Below, one piece after another: positions 23,101-32,997 of a stretch of DNA of 64,000 nucleotides. The position numbers and the translations under genes are program-made. The stretch's first letter is position 1. The number at the start of each line of letters is the position of its first letter. Under the pieces are notes generated by a model. It worked only from the letters and a program-made list of their open reading frames with translations. It searched no databases and was not told the DNA's origin. Location of the stretch: the NCBI GenBank assembly GCA_947476465.1, contig CANJQN010000008.1:53850-117849 (forward strand). Direction: 5' to 3'. Source of the stretch: Comamonadaceae bacterium (GTDB lineage Bacteria; Pseudomonadota; Gammaproteobacteria; Burkholderiales; Burkholderiaceae_C).

Positions 23101-24659
23101 GCCTGCGCCGAGTTCTGCTGGCGGGCACGGATCTCGCCCGGGCCGGCGCGCAGTTCCGCCGGCAGCAGGCGCTTGACCAGCTTGCCGTTGGCATGGCGCG
23201 GCAGCTCCGTCACGAAGCTGAGGCTGCGCGGGCATTTCAGGCCCGCGATGCGGGCGCGGCAGTGGGCGATCAGCTCCTGCCCCAGCTCGGACGACGCGCG
23301 CGACGGGTCCACCAGCTGCACCAGCGCCTTGACTTCCTCGCCGTACTCCGCATTGGGCACGCCGATCACCGCGACGTCTTGCACCGCGGGGTGCGAGACC
23401 AGCACGCCCTCGATCTCCTGCGGGTAGATGTTGACGCCGCCGGAGATGATCATGTTGGACTGCCGGTCCGTGAGGTAGAGGAATCCTTCCTCGTCCTGCC
23501 AACCGATGTCGCCAATGGTGGAGCGGCCGTGGGCGTCGTGCACCGACCGCGTCTTTTCCGGGTCGTTGAGGTATTCGAACTCGGGGCCGCCGGAGAAATA
23601 GATCGCGCCGATGTTGCGTGGCGGCAGCTCCTGGCCGTCATCGCCCAGGACGTGGATGCGGCCCATGGCGGCGCGGCCCACGGAGCCCGGATGCGCGAGC
23701 CATTCGGCGCTGGAGATCACGGTGGCGCCATTGGACTCGGTCCCGGCGTAGTACTCCCACAGCACCGGGCCCCACCAGGCGATCATGGCCCGCTTGACGT
23801 CCACCGGGCAGGGCGCCGCCGCATGCACGGCGCAGCGCATGGAGGACAGGTCGTGCGCGCGGCGCGCGGGCTCGGGCAGGCGCAGCATGCGCACGAACAT
23901 GGTCGGCACCCACTGGCTGTGGGAGACCTTGTGCTGCGCGATCAGGGCGAGGGCGCGTTCGGCGTCAAAGCTTTCCATCACCACGGCGGTGGCGCCCAGG
24001 CGCAGCGTCACCAGCAGCCAGCGCAGCGGCGCCGCGTGGTACAGCGGGCCGGGTGAGAGGTAGACCGTGCAGGCGTCGAAGCCATAGTTGCGGACGTTCA
24101 GTTCAGTGAGCCGGGCTATGGGCGAGGGCTGGCCCGGCTCGGTCAGGGCCGCCTTGACACCCTTGGGCCGGCCGGTGGTGCCGGAGGAATAGAGCAGGTC
24201 CTGGCCCTCGCTTTCGTCGGCGATGGGTGTGCCGGGCTGGGCCGCCAGGGCCTCGTCCCACGAGCGGAAGCCCTCCAGCGCCCCGCCCGCGATGAACTTG
24301 TACCTGGGGCCGGCGCCGGCCGCCACCTGCGCTGCCAGCTCCTTCTTCATCTGCGAGGTCAGCAGCAGCTTGGCCTGGCAGTCTTGCAGGATGTAGGCCG
24401 CCTCGGCGACGGCGAGCTGGGTGGAGATGCAGCAGAAGTAGAGCCCGGCACGGCTGGCTGCGGTGACCAGCACCGCGAACTGCGGCTGGTTCTCCATCAG
24501 GATGGCCACCCCGTCGCCGCGTTGCAGGCCCAGGGAGCGAAACAGGTGCGCGGCCTGGTTGGCGCGGTGGTCCAGCGTGCCGTAGTCGAGGGTCGCGCCG
24601 GTGTTGAAGACGAGCGCGGGCTTGGCATCCGGCGCATGGGCGAAATGGGAACTGCTCAT
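23097..24659 (-). CDS. AMP-forming acyl-CoA ligase
   Basis: This 520-residue class I adenylate-forming enzyme has the P-loop-like LLYSSGTTGRPKGVK, the A5 motif YYAGTESNGAT, A7 STIGDIGW and LTDRQSNMIISGGVNIYPQEIE, and the catalytic Lys in NGKLVKR near the C-terminus. It should activate a carboxylic acid to its acyl-CoA. It overlaps both neighbours by four bases (ATGA). The upstream ABC transporter suggests that its substrate, or a precursor, is imported by this operon. Confidence 0.85.
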   Translation of the reverse strand: MSSSHFAHAPDAKPALVFNTGATLDYGTLDHRANQAAHLFRSLGLQRGDGVAILMENQPQFAVLVTAASRAGLYFCCISTQLAVAEAAYILQDCQAKLLLTSQMKKELAAQVAAGAGPRYKFIAGGALEGFRSWDEALAAQPGTPIADESEGQDLLYSSGTTGRPKGVKAALTEPGQPSPIARLTELNVRNYGFDACTVYLSPGPLYHAAPLRWLLVTLRLGATAVVMESFDAERALALIAQHKVSHSQWVPTMFVRMLRLPEPARRAHDLSSMRCAVHAAAPCPVDVKRAMIAWWGPVLWEYYAGTESNGATVISSAEWLAHPGSVGRAAMGRIHVLGDDGQELPPRNIGAIYFSGGPEFEYLNDPEKTRSVHDAHGRSTIGDIGWQDEEGFLYLTDRQSNMIISGGVNIYPQEIEGVLVSHPAVQDVAVIGVPNAEYGEEVKALVQLVDPSRASSELGQELIAHCRARIAGLKCPRSLSFVTELPRHANGKLVKRLLPAELRAGPGEIRARQQNSAQA

Positions 24660-26497
24660 GGCTTCATTTCCTGCGCGGCTGCCGGGGAGGGCGCTGCGGC
24701 CGGCACGGCGGTGTGGGCGCGGTGCCCGATGGAGGGGGCCGCCTCTAGCAGCGAACGGGTGTAGGGATGCGCGGGCGCGCTCAGCACCTGCTGCACCGGC
24801 CCCTGCTCGACGATGCGGCCCTTGTGCATGACCGCCACCCGGTCGCTCACGTGGCGCACCAGGCCGAGGTCGTGTCCGATGAAGATGTAGCTCAGGTTCA
24901 GGGTCTGGCGCAGGTCGGCCAGCATGTTGATGATCTGCGCCTGGATCGACACGTCCAGCGAAGCCACCGCCTCGTCGCAGATCAGCACCTCGGGCTCCAC
25001 CGCCAGCGCCCGCGCGATGGCGATGCGCTGGCGCTGCCCGCCGGAGAACTGGTGCGGGTAGCGGCTGGCGTAAGAGGGATCGATGCCCACCTTGGCCAGC
25101 AGGTCCGCCAGCCTGGCCGGCGCTTCCCGCGCGGTCCACAGGCCGTGAAAAAGTGGCGCCTCCGAGATCGCCTGGCCGATCCGCTGGCGTGGATTGAGCG
25201 AGGACATGGCGTCCTGGAAGATCATCTGCACGCCCAGCGGGCCGCGTTGGAGCTGGCGCCGAAAGCTGCCGGCATCGGGCTGCATCATGCCTGCCAGGAT
25301 CCGGGCCAGGGTCGACTTGCCGCTGCCGGACTCGCCGACGATGCCCAGCACTTCGCCGCGTCTGAGGGTGAGATCAATGTCCGCCAGCGCGGGCGCCGGG
25401 GGCGGCGGTGTGGCGCCGAGCATCCGCTTGAACAGCTTGCGCGGCGGGCGGAAGGTCTTGCCCGCGCCCTCCAGCGTGAGCAGCGGTTCGCCGGCGTGTG
25501 CGGCCTCACGGGTTGCCGCCGGCGCCTGCAACGTGGCGGCCTGCTCGCCCGCCAGCGGGAAGTGGCAGCGGACCGCGTGCGCGGCGTCGGGCTCGAAGGC
25601 GGGTGCGGTGTCGCAGGCCGGTGCCGCGCGAAAGCAGCGCGGCGCGAAGCGGCAGCCGGTCGGCCAGGCGGAGGGTGCGGGCACCATGCCCGGGATCTGC
25701 GGCAATCGCTGGCCCACCGGCGTGCGCTCGGGGATCGATCCGATGAGGCCGTGCGTATAGGGGTGGCGCGGGCGCTGCAGCACCTGCGAGATGGATCCGG
25801 TCTCCACCAGTTGCCCGGCGTACATCACACCCACCCGCTCCACCAGGCCGGACACCACGGCCAGGTCGTGCGAGATCCAGAGCAGGGCCGTGCCTTCCTC
25901 GCGGCACAGGGTGCGCACCTCGGCCAGGATCTGCGCCTGGGTGGTGACGTCCAGCGCGGTGGTGGGTTCATCGGCGATCAGCACCTTGGGCCGGTTGATC
26001 ATGGCGGTGGCGATCGCCACCCGCTGGCGCATGCCGCCGGAGAACTGATGAGGGTAGGCATCCAGCCGCTCCTCGGGGTTGGCAATGCCGACCTTGCCCA
26101 GCGCGTCGCGGGCCCGGGCGCGCGCCTCGCGCTCGGACACAGGCGCATGGGCCCGGATCGCCTCCACCATCTGGGTGGCAATGGTGAGCGTGGGGTTGAG
26201 CGAATTGAGCGGATCCTGCAGCACCATCGCCAGCGTGCGGCCGCGCAGGCGGCGCATGGAGGCTTCGTCGACGCCGGTGATGTCGATGCCATCGGCCCGG
26301 ATGGTGCCCGTGCTGATACGCCCGCCGTCCGGCACCAGGCGCATCGCCGCCAGGCCCACCATGGTCTTGCCAGAGCCGGACTCGCCGACCAGGCCGAAGG
26401 ACTCGCCCGGACGCAGCTCCAGCGACAGCTGCGACACCACGGTGAGCGGGCCGAAGGCCACCGAGACGCCGCGCAGCGAGAGCACCGGCTGGGTCAC
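24656..26497 (-). CDS. Oligopeptide-type ABC transporter, tandem ATPase (DppD-DppF fusion)
   Basis: The 613-residue protein contains two complete ATPase domains, each with Walker A ([16 protein letters not shown]), signature ([12 protein letters not shown] and [12 protein letters not shown]) and Walker B ([11 protein letters not shown] and [11 protein letters not shown]). The first has the oligopeptide C-terminal extension with four Cys-spaced residues (CRFAPRC, ACDT, VRCHFP) typical of Fe-S-binding DppD/OppD proteins. It powers import through the two permeases below. Start is GTG 26497, overlapping the CMD gene stop. Confidence 0.9.
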   Translation of the reverse strand: MTQPVLSLRGVSVAFGPLTVVSQLSLELRPGESFGLVGESGSGKTMVGLAAMRLVPDGGRISTGTIRADGIDITGVDEASMRRLRGRTLAMVLQDPLNSLNPTLTIATQMVEAIRAHAPVSEREARARARDALGKVGIANPEERLDAYPHQFSGGMRQRVAIATAMINRPKVLIADEPTTALDVTTQAQILAEVRTLCREEGTALLWISHDLAVVSGLVERVGVMYAGQLVETGSISQVLQRPRHPYTHGLIGSIPERTPVGQRLPQIPGMVPAPSAWPTGCRFAPRCFRAAPACDTAPAFEPDAAHAVRCHFPLAGEQAATLQAPAATREAAHAGEPLLTLEGAGKTFRPPRKLFKRMLGATPPPPAPALADIDLTLRRGEVLGIVGESGSGKSTLARILAGMMQPDAGSFRRQLQRGPLGVQMIFQDAMSSLNPRQRIGQAISEAPLFHGLWTAREAPARLADLLAKVGIDPSYASRYPHQFSGGQRQRIAIARALAVEPEVLICDEAVASLDVSIQAQIINMLADLRQTLNLSYIFIGHDLGLVRHVSDRVAVMHKGRIVEQGPVQQVLSAPAHPYTRSLLEAAPSIGHRAHTAVPAAAPSPAAAQEMKP

Positions 26498-27012
26498 GTC
26501 GGGTCCAGGTCCACGTCCAGGGTTTCCAGGAAGCGCACCACCATCATGTAGTAGCCGATGGTGATCAGCAGCTCCACCATGCCGCGCTCGCCCACGCCGG
26601 CCTGCACCGGCTTGAAGGTGGCGTCGCCGGCGCGCACGTTCTTGACCATATCCTCGGTGAAGGCCATCACCGCACGCTGCAGGTCGGTGAACAGGCCGGG
26701 TGAGAGTTCTCCGGCCTCCACCTTGGCCAGCTGCTCCTCGTTCATGATGCCCAGCCTGATCGACAGCCGCTTGTGCGCCTGCACTTCGTAGGCGGCGCCC
26801 GTGAGCACGCCCACGCGGATGATCGCGATCTCGCGCAGCACCGGGTCCAACTCCGATTCGTAGCGCAGCGTGACCGCCATGCGCACGAAGGCGTCGCCGA
26901 TCGGGCCCGAGTGGCCCAGCATGCGGTGGATGTTGCGGTTGTTGCGCCGGGCGAGGATTTCCTTGGCGAGCCAGTGCGCCTTGTCCGGGTCCACGTAGGG
27001 CATGCGAGCCAT
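26494..27012 (-). CDS. Carboxymuconolactone decarboxylase family protein
   Basis: This 172-residue AhpD-like-fold protein has the pattern LDPVLREIAIIRVGVLTGAAYEVQAHKRLSIRLG, with His in the usual H-x3-(A/S)-x3-G position and no CxxC, so it is closer to decarboxylase than to peroxidase members. It lies inside the transporter operon, between permease C and the ATPase gene, which points to a role in catabolism of the imported compound. The substrate is unknown. Confidence 0.8.
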   Translation of the reverse strand: MARMPYVDPDKAHWLAKEILARRNNRNIHRMLGHSGPIGDAFVRMAVTLRYESELDPVLREIAIIRVGVLTGAAYEVQAHKRLSIRLGIMNEEQLAKVEAGELSPGLFTDLQRAVMAFTEDMVKNVRAGDATFKPVQAGVGERGMVELLITIGYYMMVVRFLETLDVDLDPT

Positions 27013-27038
27013 GGTGCTTTCCGTTTCTGTCTTGTGGT

Positions 27039-27941
27039 TCAGTGGGCCAGGCGCGGGTTGAGCACGTCGCGCAGGCGGTCGCCCACCAGGTTGATCGCGA
27101 TCACCAGCACCATCAGCAAAGTGCCCGGGAAGAGGCTGATCCAGTAGCGGCCCGAGAGCAGGTACTGAAAGCCGTTGGCGATGACCATGCCCAGGGAGGG
27201 TTCTGTCACCGGCACGCCCAGCCCCAGAAAGGACAGCGTCGCCTCCAGCGCGATGGCGCCGCCGATGTGCAGCGTGGCCACCACGATCACCGGCGCCAGG
27301 CAGTTGGGCAGCACGTGCCGCAGCAGCACCCGGTGCCGGGGCAGCGCCAGGCCCTGAGCCGCGAGCACATAGTCGCGCTGGCGCTCCACCAGCACGGCGC
27401 TGCGCACCGTGCGGGTGAAGTAGGCGTATTGGGTGAGGATCAGGGCGATGATGGTCTTGTCCACGCCCTGCCCCAGGAGGGCCAGGATGATGATGGCCAG
27501 CAGGATCGCGGGAATGCCCAGCTGCACGTCGACCACCCGCATGATGGCGGCGTCCGCCCAGCCGCCGCCGAAGCCGGCGACTAGGCCCAGCACGGCGCCG
27601 ATCGCCAGGCCAATGGCCACGCTGGTGATCGAGACGAACAAGCTCACGCGCAGGCCGTACAGCATCACGCTGAGCATCTCGCGCCCTTGCTGGTCGGAGC
27701 CCAGCAGGTAAAGCAGACCGTCGGAGCCGCGCGACATGGGCGGCATCTTGCTGTTCATCACGCTCAGGCGGGTGAGGTCATAGGGATCCTGGGGCGCGAT
27801 CCAGGGTGCGAACAGGGCGAGCAGCAACAGCAGCAGCAGCAGGGCGGCCGCGGCGATGGCCAGGGGGCTTCTGGCATAGCTGCGCGCGTTGCGGGCCCAG
27901 AAGCCTTCCGCGGCGACAGGTGCGGCGAGCGTGCCACTCAT
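27039..27941 (-). CDS. ABC transporter permease (DppC/OppC family)
   Basis: The 300-residue inner-membrane protein has an N-terminal OppC-type segment (SPLAIAAAALLLLLLLLALFAPWIAPQDPY) and the EAA loop QGLALPRHRVLLRHVLPN. It forms the channel with the DppB-type subunit, whose stop it overlaps by four bases. A low-complexity run of Leu codons marks the first membrane helix. Confidence 0.9.
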   Translation of the reverse strand: MSGTLAAPVAAEGFWARNARSYARSPLAIAAAALLLLLLLLALFAPWIAPQDPYDLTRLSVMNSKMPPMSRGSDGLLYLLGSDQQGREMLSVMLYGLRVSLFVSITSVAIGLAIGAVLGLVAGFGGGWADAAIMRVVDVQLGIPAILLAIIILALLGQGVDKTIIALILTQYAYFTRTVRSAVLVERQRDYVLAAQGLALPRHRVLLRHVLPNCLAPVIVVATLHIGGAIALEATLSFLGLGVPVTEPSLGMVIANGFQYLLSGRYWISLFPGTLLMVLVIAINLVGDRLRDVLNPRLAH

Positions 27942-28921
27942 GCCCCGGCCTCCGCGCCAGGCAGCCGCACGCGCGGGTCGAGCGCCACATAGGCCAGGTC
28001 CACCAGGAGGTTGAGCAGCAGGAAGATGGCGATCACGAACAGGGTGTACATGACGATCACCGGGCGGTCCACCATGTTGATGGAGTCGATGAGGAGCTTG
28101 CCCACGCCCGGCCAGGAGAAAATGGTTTCCACGATGGTGGTGTAGGCGATCAGGTTGCCCAGCTCGATGCCCAGCACGGTGACCACCGGAATCATCAGGT
28201 TCTTGAGCACGTGCAGGCCATAGACGCGGCCCGGCCCCAGGCCCTTGCAGCGGGCGAAGCGGATGTAGTCCAGCGGCAGGATCTCCCGCACGCCGGCCCG
28301 GGTCAGGCGGATGACCAGCGCGAGCTTGAACAGCGCCAGGTTGAGCGCAGGCAGCAGGACGTGCGCGAGCCCATCGGCGGTGAAAACGCTCAGTTGCAGG
28401 CCCAGCACGCGGGTCGTCTCGCCCCGGCCGCCGGTGGGTAACCACCCCAGCCAGACGCCGAACCCCAGCATCAACAGGATGCCGATCCAGAAGGACGGCA
28501 GGCTGATGCCAAACAGGGACAGGCCCATGATCGCCCGGGCCGCGCGGCTGTCCGGCCGCGCCCCCGCATACATGCCCAGCGGAATGCCCAAGGCCACCGC
28601 CATGAGGAAGGCGAGCAGCGCAAGCTCCAGGGTGGCTGGCAGGCGTTCCAGGATCAGCGCCATCACGGGCCGGTGGAACACGAAGGAGTCGCCCAGGTTG
28701 CCGGTGAAGACATTGCCGATGAAGCGGACGAACTGCTCACCCATCGACTTGTCCAGGCCCAGCGTGCTGCGGATCCGGTCCAGGTCGGCCGCCGTGGCAT
28801 CGGGCGGCGCCATCACCTGCACCGGGTCGCCCACGGCGAACATCGCGAGGAAGACCACGGCGGCGATCACAAGCAGCGTGGCCGCCGAGGACGCCACCCG
28901 CCGGGCCAGGTAAGCGAACAT
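27938..28921 (-). CDS. ABC transporter permease (DppB/OppB family)
   Basis: The 327-residue protein starts FAYLARRVASSAATLLVIAAVVF, has a periplasmic domain (ADLDRIRSTLGLDKSMGEQFVRF) and the EAA loop CKGLGPGRVYGLHVLKN. It lies four bases after the binding-protein gene and overlaps the DppC-type gene, as expected for one transporter. Confidence 0.9.
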   Translation of the reverse strand: MFAYLARRVASSAATLLVIAAVVFLAMFAVGDPVQVMAPPDATAADLDRIRSTLGLDKSMGEQFVRFIGNVFTGNLGDSFVFHRPVMALILERLPATLELALLAFLMAVALGIPLGMYAGARPDSRAARAIMGLSLFGISLPSFWIGILLMLGFGVWLGWLPTGGRGETTRVLGLQLSVFTADGLAHVLLPALNLALFKLALVIRLTRAGVREILPLDYIRFARCKGLGPGRVYGLHVLKNLMIPVVTVLGIELGNLIAYTTIVETIFSWPGVGKLLIDSINMVDRPVIVMYTLFVIAIFLLLNLLVDLAYVALDPRVRLPGAEAGA

Positions 28922-28925
28922 GCGT

Positions 28926-30515
28926 TTACTGCGCGGGCTGCATGTTCTTGACGTGCAGCACGTTGAACATGCCGTCCTGGCGGGTCTCGTACTTCAGATC
29001 GCTCTTCATCGCCGCAATCGAGCTTTGGCGAAACAGCGGGATGGCGGCGACGTCGTCGCGCACCAGGATCTCCATCGCCTTGGCCTGGGCCGCCCAGCGC
29101 GCCTTGTTGTCGATGGTCTTGGTGGCGGAGATCAGCAGCTTGTCGACCTCAGGGTTGGAATAGTTGTAGGTGTTGGCGCTCCCCATGCGCAGGGCCGGGT
29201 TGGGCGTGGGCGCAACGGCGATGAAGGTGCTCAGGATCTCGCCCCAGCCGGTGCCGCCGGAATACATGTAGAAGTTCAGCTCCTTGGTCAGGCGCATCTG
29301 CGTGTGCAAAGCGAAGGGCACCGCCTGCGCGGTGACCTGCACGCCGATCTGCGCCAGCATGGCGGCCAAGGCCTCGCACACCTCCTTGTCGCGCATGAAG
29401 CGGCCGGCCGTGCACTGCATCGTCAGCTGGAAGCCGTTGGGGTAGCCGGCCTGCTTCATCAGGTCGCGCGCCTGCTGCAGGTTGAACGTGTCCGGTTTCA
29501 GCGTCGGCGAGCTGCCGGCGTAGCCGGTGGGAAAGATCTGGCCGTCCTTCTGCCCCAGGCCATCGAGCACGCGGGTGACGATGGCGTCGCGGTCGATGGC
29601 CTTGGAGAAGGCCTTGCGCACACGGATGTCCTTGAAGGGGTTGGAAGGCAGCGGCTTGCCATCGCTTGCCTTGACGTACTTGGTGGTGTCGCCGAAGTTG
29701 AACCACATGCTGATCACACGGTCCTGCGGGCCGACGGCCACGCTCAGGCCGCGATTGGCCTTGAGCTGGGCCACGCTTTCCGGGGAGGCGTCCAGGATCA
29801 GGTCGGTGTTGTTGCCCAGGAGCGACGCGACGCGCGAGGCTTCGTTGGGCACCGTGTTCACGATGATGCGGTGGAACTGCGGCGCCTCGCCCCAGTAGTT
29901 GACGTTGCGCGCGAGCGTGATGCGCTGGCCCGGAACGTACTCGGAGAACTTGTAGGCGCCGGTCCCGATCGCGGCGGTGCCGGCGTTGAACTCGGCGCTG
30001 AGCGCGTTCTTGACCTTCTCGGGCGTGATGAAGATGAAGGACAGCTTGCCCGGCAGCAGCGGGTCGGGTGTGCTGGTCTTGATGCGCAGCGTGGTGGGGC
30101 TGACGGCGGTCATGCTCGCGATGTTGCCGGTGTAGAGCCGAAACGAGATCGGCACTTGCAGCGCCTTGATGCGGTCCACCGTGGCGATCACATCGTTGGC
30201 GGTGAAGTCGGCGCCGTCGTGCCATTTCACGCCCTTGCGCAGCTCGAACTCCCAGGTGGTGTCGTCCAGCGGCTTCCAGGCGGTGGCCAGGCCCGGCTCC
30301 AGGGTCATGTCCGGCTTGCGGCGCACCAGGCAGTCGTAGATGTGCAGGCTGATCGAGCCGTTGTAGGGCTGGATCATGGCGTGCGGGTCGATCGACGAGG
30401 CCTCGATCGGAAAGGCCACGCGCAGGTCGCGCGCCTGGACCCCGAAGGCGAGGCTGGCGCCGGCCGCAGCCAGGGCCAGGCTGCAGGCGAGGCGGCGCAG
30501 AGAGGGTTTCAACAT
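28926..30515 (-). CDS. ABC transporter substrate-binding protein (SBP family 5)
   Basis: The 529-residue protein has a signal peptide (residues about 1-28, ending VQA-R) and family 5 features: IDPHAMIQPYNGSISLHIYDCLV, WEFELRKGVKWHDGADFTANDV and FKDIRVRKAFSKAIDRDAIV. It should capture a peptide-like or other organic ligand in the periplasm. A clear AGGAG precedes ATG 30515. Family 5 proteins also bind opines, nickel or small aromatics, so the ligand cannot be given. Confidence 0.9.
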   Translation of the reverse strand: MLKPSLRRLACSLALAAAGASLAFGVQARDLRVAFPIEASSIDPHAMIQPYNGSISLHIYDCLVRRKPDMTLEPGLATAWKPLDDTTWEFELRKGVKWHDGADFTANDVIATVDRIKALQVPISFRLYTGNIASMTAVSPTTLRIKTSTPDPLLPGKLSFIFITPEKVKNALSAEFNAGTAAIGTGAYKFSEYVPGQRITLARNVNYWGEAPQFHRIIVNTVPNEASRVASLLGNNTDLILDASPESVAQLKANRGLSVAVGPQDRVISMWFNFGDTTKYVKASDGKPLPSNPFKDIRVRKAFSKAIDRDAIVTRVLDGLGQKDGQIFPTGYAGSSPTLKPDTFNLQQARDLMKQAGYPNGFQLTMQCTAGRFMRDKEVCEALAAMLAQIGVQVTAQAVPFALHTQMRLTKELNFYMYSGGTGWGEILSTFIAVAPTPNPALRMGSANTYNYSNPEVDKLLISATKTIDNKARWAAQAKAMEILVRDDVAAIPLFRQSSIAAMKSDLKYETRQDGMFNVLHVKNMQPAQ

Positions 30516-30544
30516 GGCTTGTCTCCTTTTGTGGTTCTCAGTTG

Positions 30545-31426
30545 CTACATAAACCTGTAAAAGCGTGCCGGGTTGTCGACCAGCAGTTTCCGCAGGTGTG
30601 CCGGTGTGGGCGCAATGCGCTCGAGCGCATCGACCAACTTGCCGTCGTCGGGCATGTGGGTGTGGCTGGGGTGGGGCCAATCGGTGCCCCAGAAGCAGCG
30701 GTCCGGGTAGGCCTCGACCAGCCGGCGCGCCAGCAGCACGCCTTTGTCATAGCCGGGCGCCGAGGCCGGGTTCCAGTCGACTCGATCGACGCCGCAGACC
30801 TTGACGTGAAACAGCGGGTTGCGCATCAACTCGAACACCATGCGGTAGTGCGCATGGTCCGGCCCCAGGCTGGCGTCCACCCGGCCCATGTGGTCGATGA
30901 CCACCGGCACCGCGCTGCGCTGCAGCGGCTCCACGAACGCATGGATCAGGTCGGGCGCGAGGTGCAGTTGCAAGTGCATGCCGGCGTCGCGCAGCCGCCG
31001 GGTGAAGGCGACCAGGGTCTCGATCTCGTCCAGGCCCGGCACCAGGCGCATGAAGTTGAAGCGCACGCCGCGCATGCCGCGCCCGGCCTGGCGTTCGAGC
31101 TCGGCCTGCGGCACGTCGGTGGGCAACAGGGCCACGCCCAGGTAGCGGCCCTTGCCGGCGTCGATGACGTCCTGAACCACCCGGTTGTCAAAGCCGTGGG
31201 CGACCGACTGCACGACGACGCAGCGGTCGATGCCCAGCGTGCGGTGCAGCGCGAACAAGGCCTCTTTCGGCGCGTAGCGGGGCGCTCGGCCGGCGTCGTA
31301 GGAGAACAGCGCCGGGTCGCCATAGACATGGGTGTGGGTGTCGCAGCTGCCGCGCGGCAGGCGCAGGCGTGGCGGCGACGGATGGGGGTTGAACCGGTCG
31401 TAGCGAGGATCGGCGGCGGGCAGCAT
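30545..31426 (-). CDS. Amidohydrolase family protein (2-pyrone-4,6-dicarboxylate hydrolase-like)
   Basis: The 293-residue TIM-barrel protein has CDTHTHVYGDPALF with the two metal or catalytic His residues, then RGVRFNF, VVIDHMGR and FWGTDWPHPS with the catalytic Asp. This matches the LigI-type lactonase branch (COG3618) of the amidohydrolases. LigI opens 2-pyrone-4,6-dicarboxylate in lignin-derived aromatic degradation; related enzymes cleave other lactones. The neighbouring tricarboxylate-type binding protein and hydratase/lyase genes fit a dicarboxylate or tricarboxylate route. Confidence 0.8.
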   Translation of the reverse strand: MLPAADPRYDRFNPHPSPPRLRLPRGSCDTHTHVYGDPALFSYDAGRAPRYAPKEALFALHRTLGIDRCVVVQSVAHGFDNRVVQDVIDAGKGRYLGVALLPTDVPQAELERQAGRGMRGVRFNFMRLVPGLDEIETLVAFTRRLRDAGMHLQLHLAPDLIHAFVEPLQRSAVPVVIDHMGRVDASLGPDHAHYRMVFELMRNPLFHVKVCGVDRVDWNPASAPGYDKGVLLARRLVEAYPDRCFWGTDWPHPSHTHMPDDGKLVDALERIAPTPAHLRKLLVDNPARFYRFM

Positions 31427-31438
31427 GGTCGCTACTGG

Positions 31439-32425
31439 CTACTGGTTCGAGACCTTGATGTTGGCGTCGGCCACGATCTTGCGATACACCTGCACCTCGT
31501 CGCGCAGCGTCTTGCCCAGTTCGGCCGATGTGGAGCCGATGGCGTCGGCGCCGAACTCCTTCATCTTGGCAATCACCTCGGGCTTTTGCATCACCTTCTG
31601 CAGGGTCGAAGACAGCTTGTCGATGACAGGCGCCGGCGTGCCAGCCGGGGCGAACACGCCCTGCCAGAACGAGAGATTGAAGCCGGGCATGCCGCCTTCG
31701 GTCATGGTCGGTACCTGGGGCATCACGCTGGAGCGCGTCTCGCTCGTGACGGCCATGGCCTTCACCTTGCCGGACGCGACATGCGCTCGCATCGGCGGCA
31801 CGCCGTCAAACAGAAGGGCCAGGCGGCCGCCCATCAGGTCTATCAGCGCCGGCCCGTTGCCCTTGTAGGGCACGTGCAGCATCTCGACCCCGGCGGACCT
31901 GGTGAAGTATTCGCTGATCAGATGGCCGACGCCGCCGTAACCGGAGGTGCCATAGGCATAGGCCTTCGGCTGCGCCTTCAACATGGCCACCAGCTCGCGC
32001 AGGTCCTTCGCCGGCGATTCGGCGGGCACCACCAGGATGAACGGGAACTTGCACAGCAGTGAAATCGGCGCGAAGGAGGTGAGGGGGTCGTAGGACAGGC
32101 CGGTCTGCGTCACCGAGGTGATGGGCAGCGAGGTGGTGTGCAGCAATACCGTGTAGCCATCCGGCTGCGCGCGGGCCACTGCGGCAGCGCCCACGCTGCC
32201 GGCAGCGCCGCCGATGTTTTCTATCACCACCGACTGGCCGATGGCCTGGCCCCAGTGCTCCGCCACCACGCGCCCGATCAGATCGGTACCACCGCCCGGG
32301 GGCGCCGGTACCACCAGCTTGATGGGGCGGGTGGGGAAGTCGGACTGGGCGTGGCCTGTGCCGGCCAGGAACGGCGCGCCGAGGAAGGCCAGCGCGCTGC
32401 GCCGGCTGGGGTGGTGTTGCTTCAT
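31439..32425 (-). CDS. TctC/Bug family periplasmic binding protein
   Basis: The 328-residue protein has an N-terminal signal (RRSALAFLGAPFLAGTGHAQ), then the Bug hallmark FPTRPIKLVVPAPPGGGTDLIGR and DGYTVLLHTTSLP. Such proteins bind carboxylates; most genomes of this group encode many orphan copies without TctAB membrane subunits, as here. GGGAG lies about eight bases before ATG 32425. Confidence 0.85.
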   Translation of the reverse strand: MKQHHPSRRSALAFLGAPFLAGTGHAQSDFPTRPIKLVVPAPPGGGTDLIGRVVAEHWGQAIGQSVVIENIGGAAGSVGAAAVARAQPDGYTVLLHTTSLPITSVTQTGLSYDPLTSFAPISLLCKFPFILVVPAESPAKDLRELVAMLKAQPKAYAYGTSGYGGVGHLISEYFTRSAGVEMLHVPYKGNGPALIDLMGGRLALLFDGVPPMRAHVASGKVKAMAVTSETRSSVMPQVPTMTEGGMPGFNLSFWQGVFAPAGTPAPVIDKLSSTLQKVMQKPEVIAKMKEFGADAIGSTSAELGKTLRDEVQVYRKIVADANIKVSNQ

Positions 32426-32458
32426 GCGTTTGTCTCCCGCCATGGTTTGGTCTTCTGT

Positions 32459-32983
32459 TCAGGCAGCGCTGGCCTGCGTCTTCGCCAGCGCTTGCTTCTT
32501 CAGGTGCGCCGGCAAGCCGCCATCCTCGATGATCGCAAGCAGCACCGGGGAGATAGGCTCGCCCTGCAACACCGCCCCGGTGGTGAGGTTCTCGACACGA
32601 CCGGTGGTGATATCGGCGCGCAGCCGGTCGCCCAGGCTGGCATGGTTGCTGATGCCCGGGCAAACCAGCGCCGGGAAGGCATAGAACACCGCGACCCGGA
32701 ACCACATGGGATAGAAGGACTCGGCGATCACCGTGGAGATGTGGTTGCGCTGCAGGGAAATGATGCCCTGGTAGTGCGGGTGCCCATAGCCGAAGTTGCG
32801 GCCGGCCACCATCAGGTCGCCCGGCTGCACCTTGGTGACGAACTCGGGGTCGTAGTCCGCCAGGCAGACCTTGCCCAGCAGGTCCTTGTCGGTGGTGGTG
32901 ATGTGGTTGGAGCCGACGATCAGGTCGGCGTTGTAGTTGTCGCCGAACTGCCAGACGTTGCGGCCCTCGAGGATGGGTTCCAT
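32459..32983 (-). CDS. Aconitase-superfamily hydratase, small (swivel) subunit
   Basis: The 174-residue protein is a LeuD-like swivel domain: NVWQFGDNYNADLIVGSNHITT, then the substrate-binding loop MVAGRNFGYGHPHYQGI, where LeuD has GxNFGxGSSRE. The GSSRE variant here is GHPHYQ, a departure from isopropylmalate isomerase, so another hydroxy acid is likely. It begins 14 bases after the large subunit and should form a heterodimer with it. A dimethylmalate/dimethylmaleate-type hydratase is one candidate. Confidence 0.75.
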   Translation of the reverse strand: MEPILEGRNVWQFGDNYNADLIVGSNHITTTDKDLLGKVCLADYDPEFVTKVQPGDLMVAGRNFGYGHPHYQGIISLQRNHISTVIAESFYPMWFRVAVFYAFPALVCPGISNHASLGDRLRADITTGRVENLTTGAVLQGEPISPVLLAIIEDGGLPAHLKKQALAKTQASAA

Positions 32984-32997
32984 CGTGTCTCCAGGCG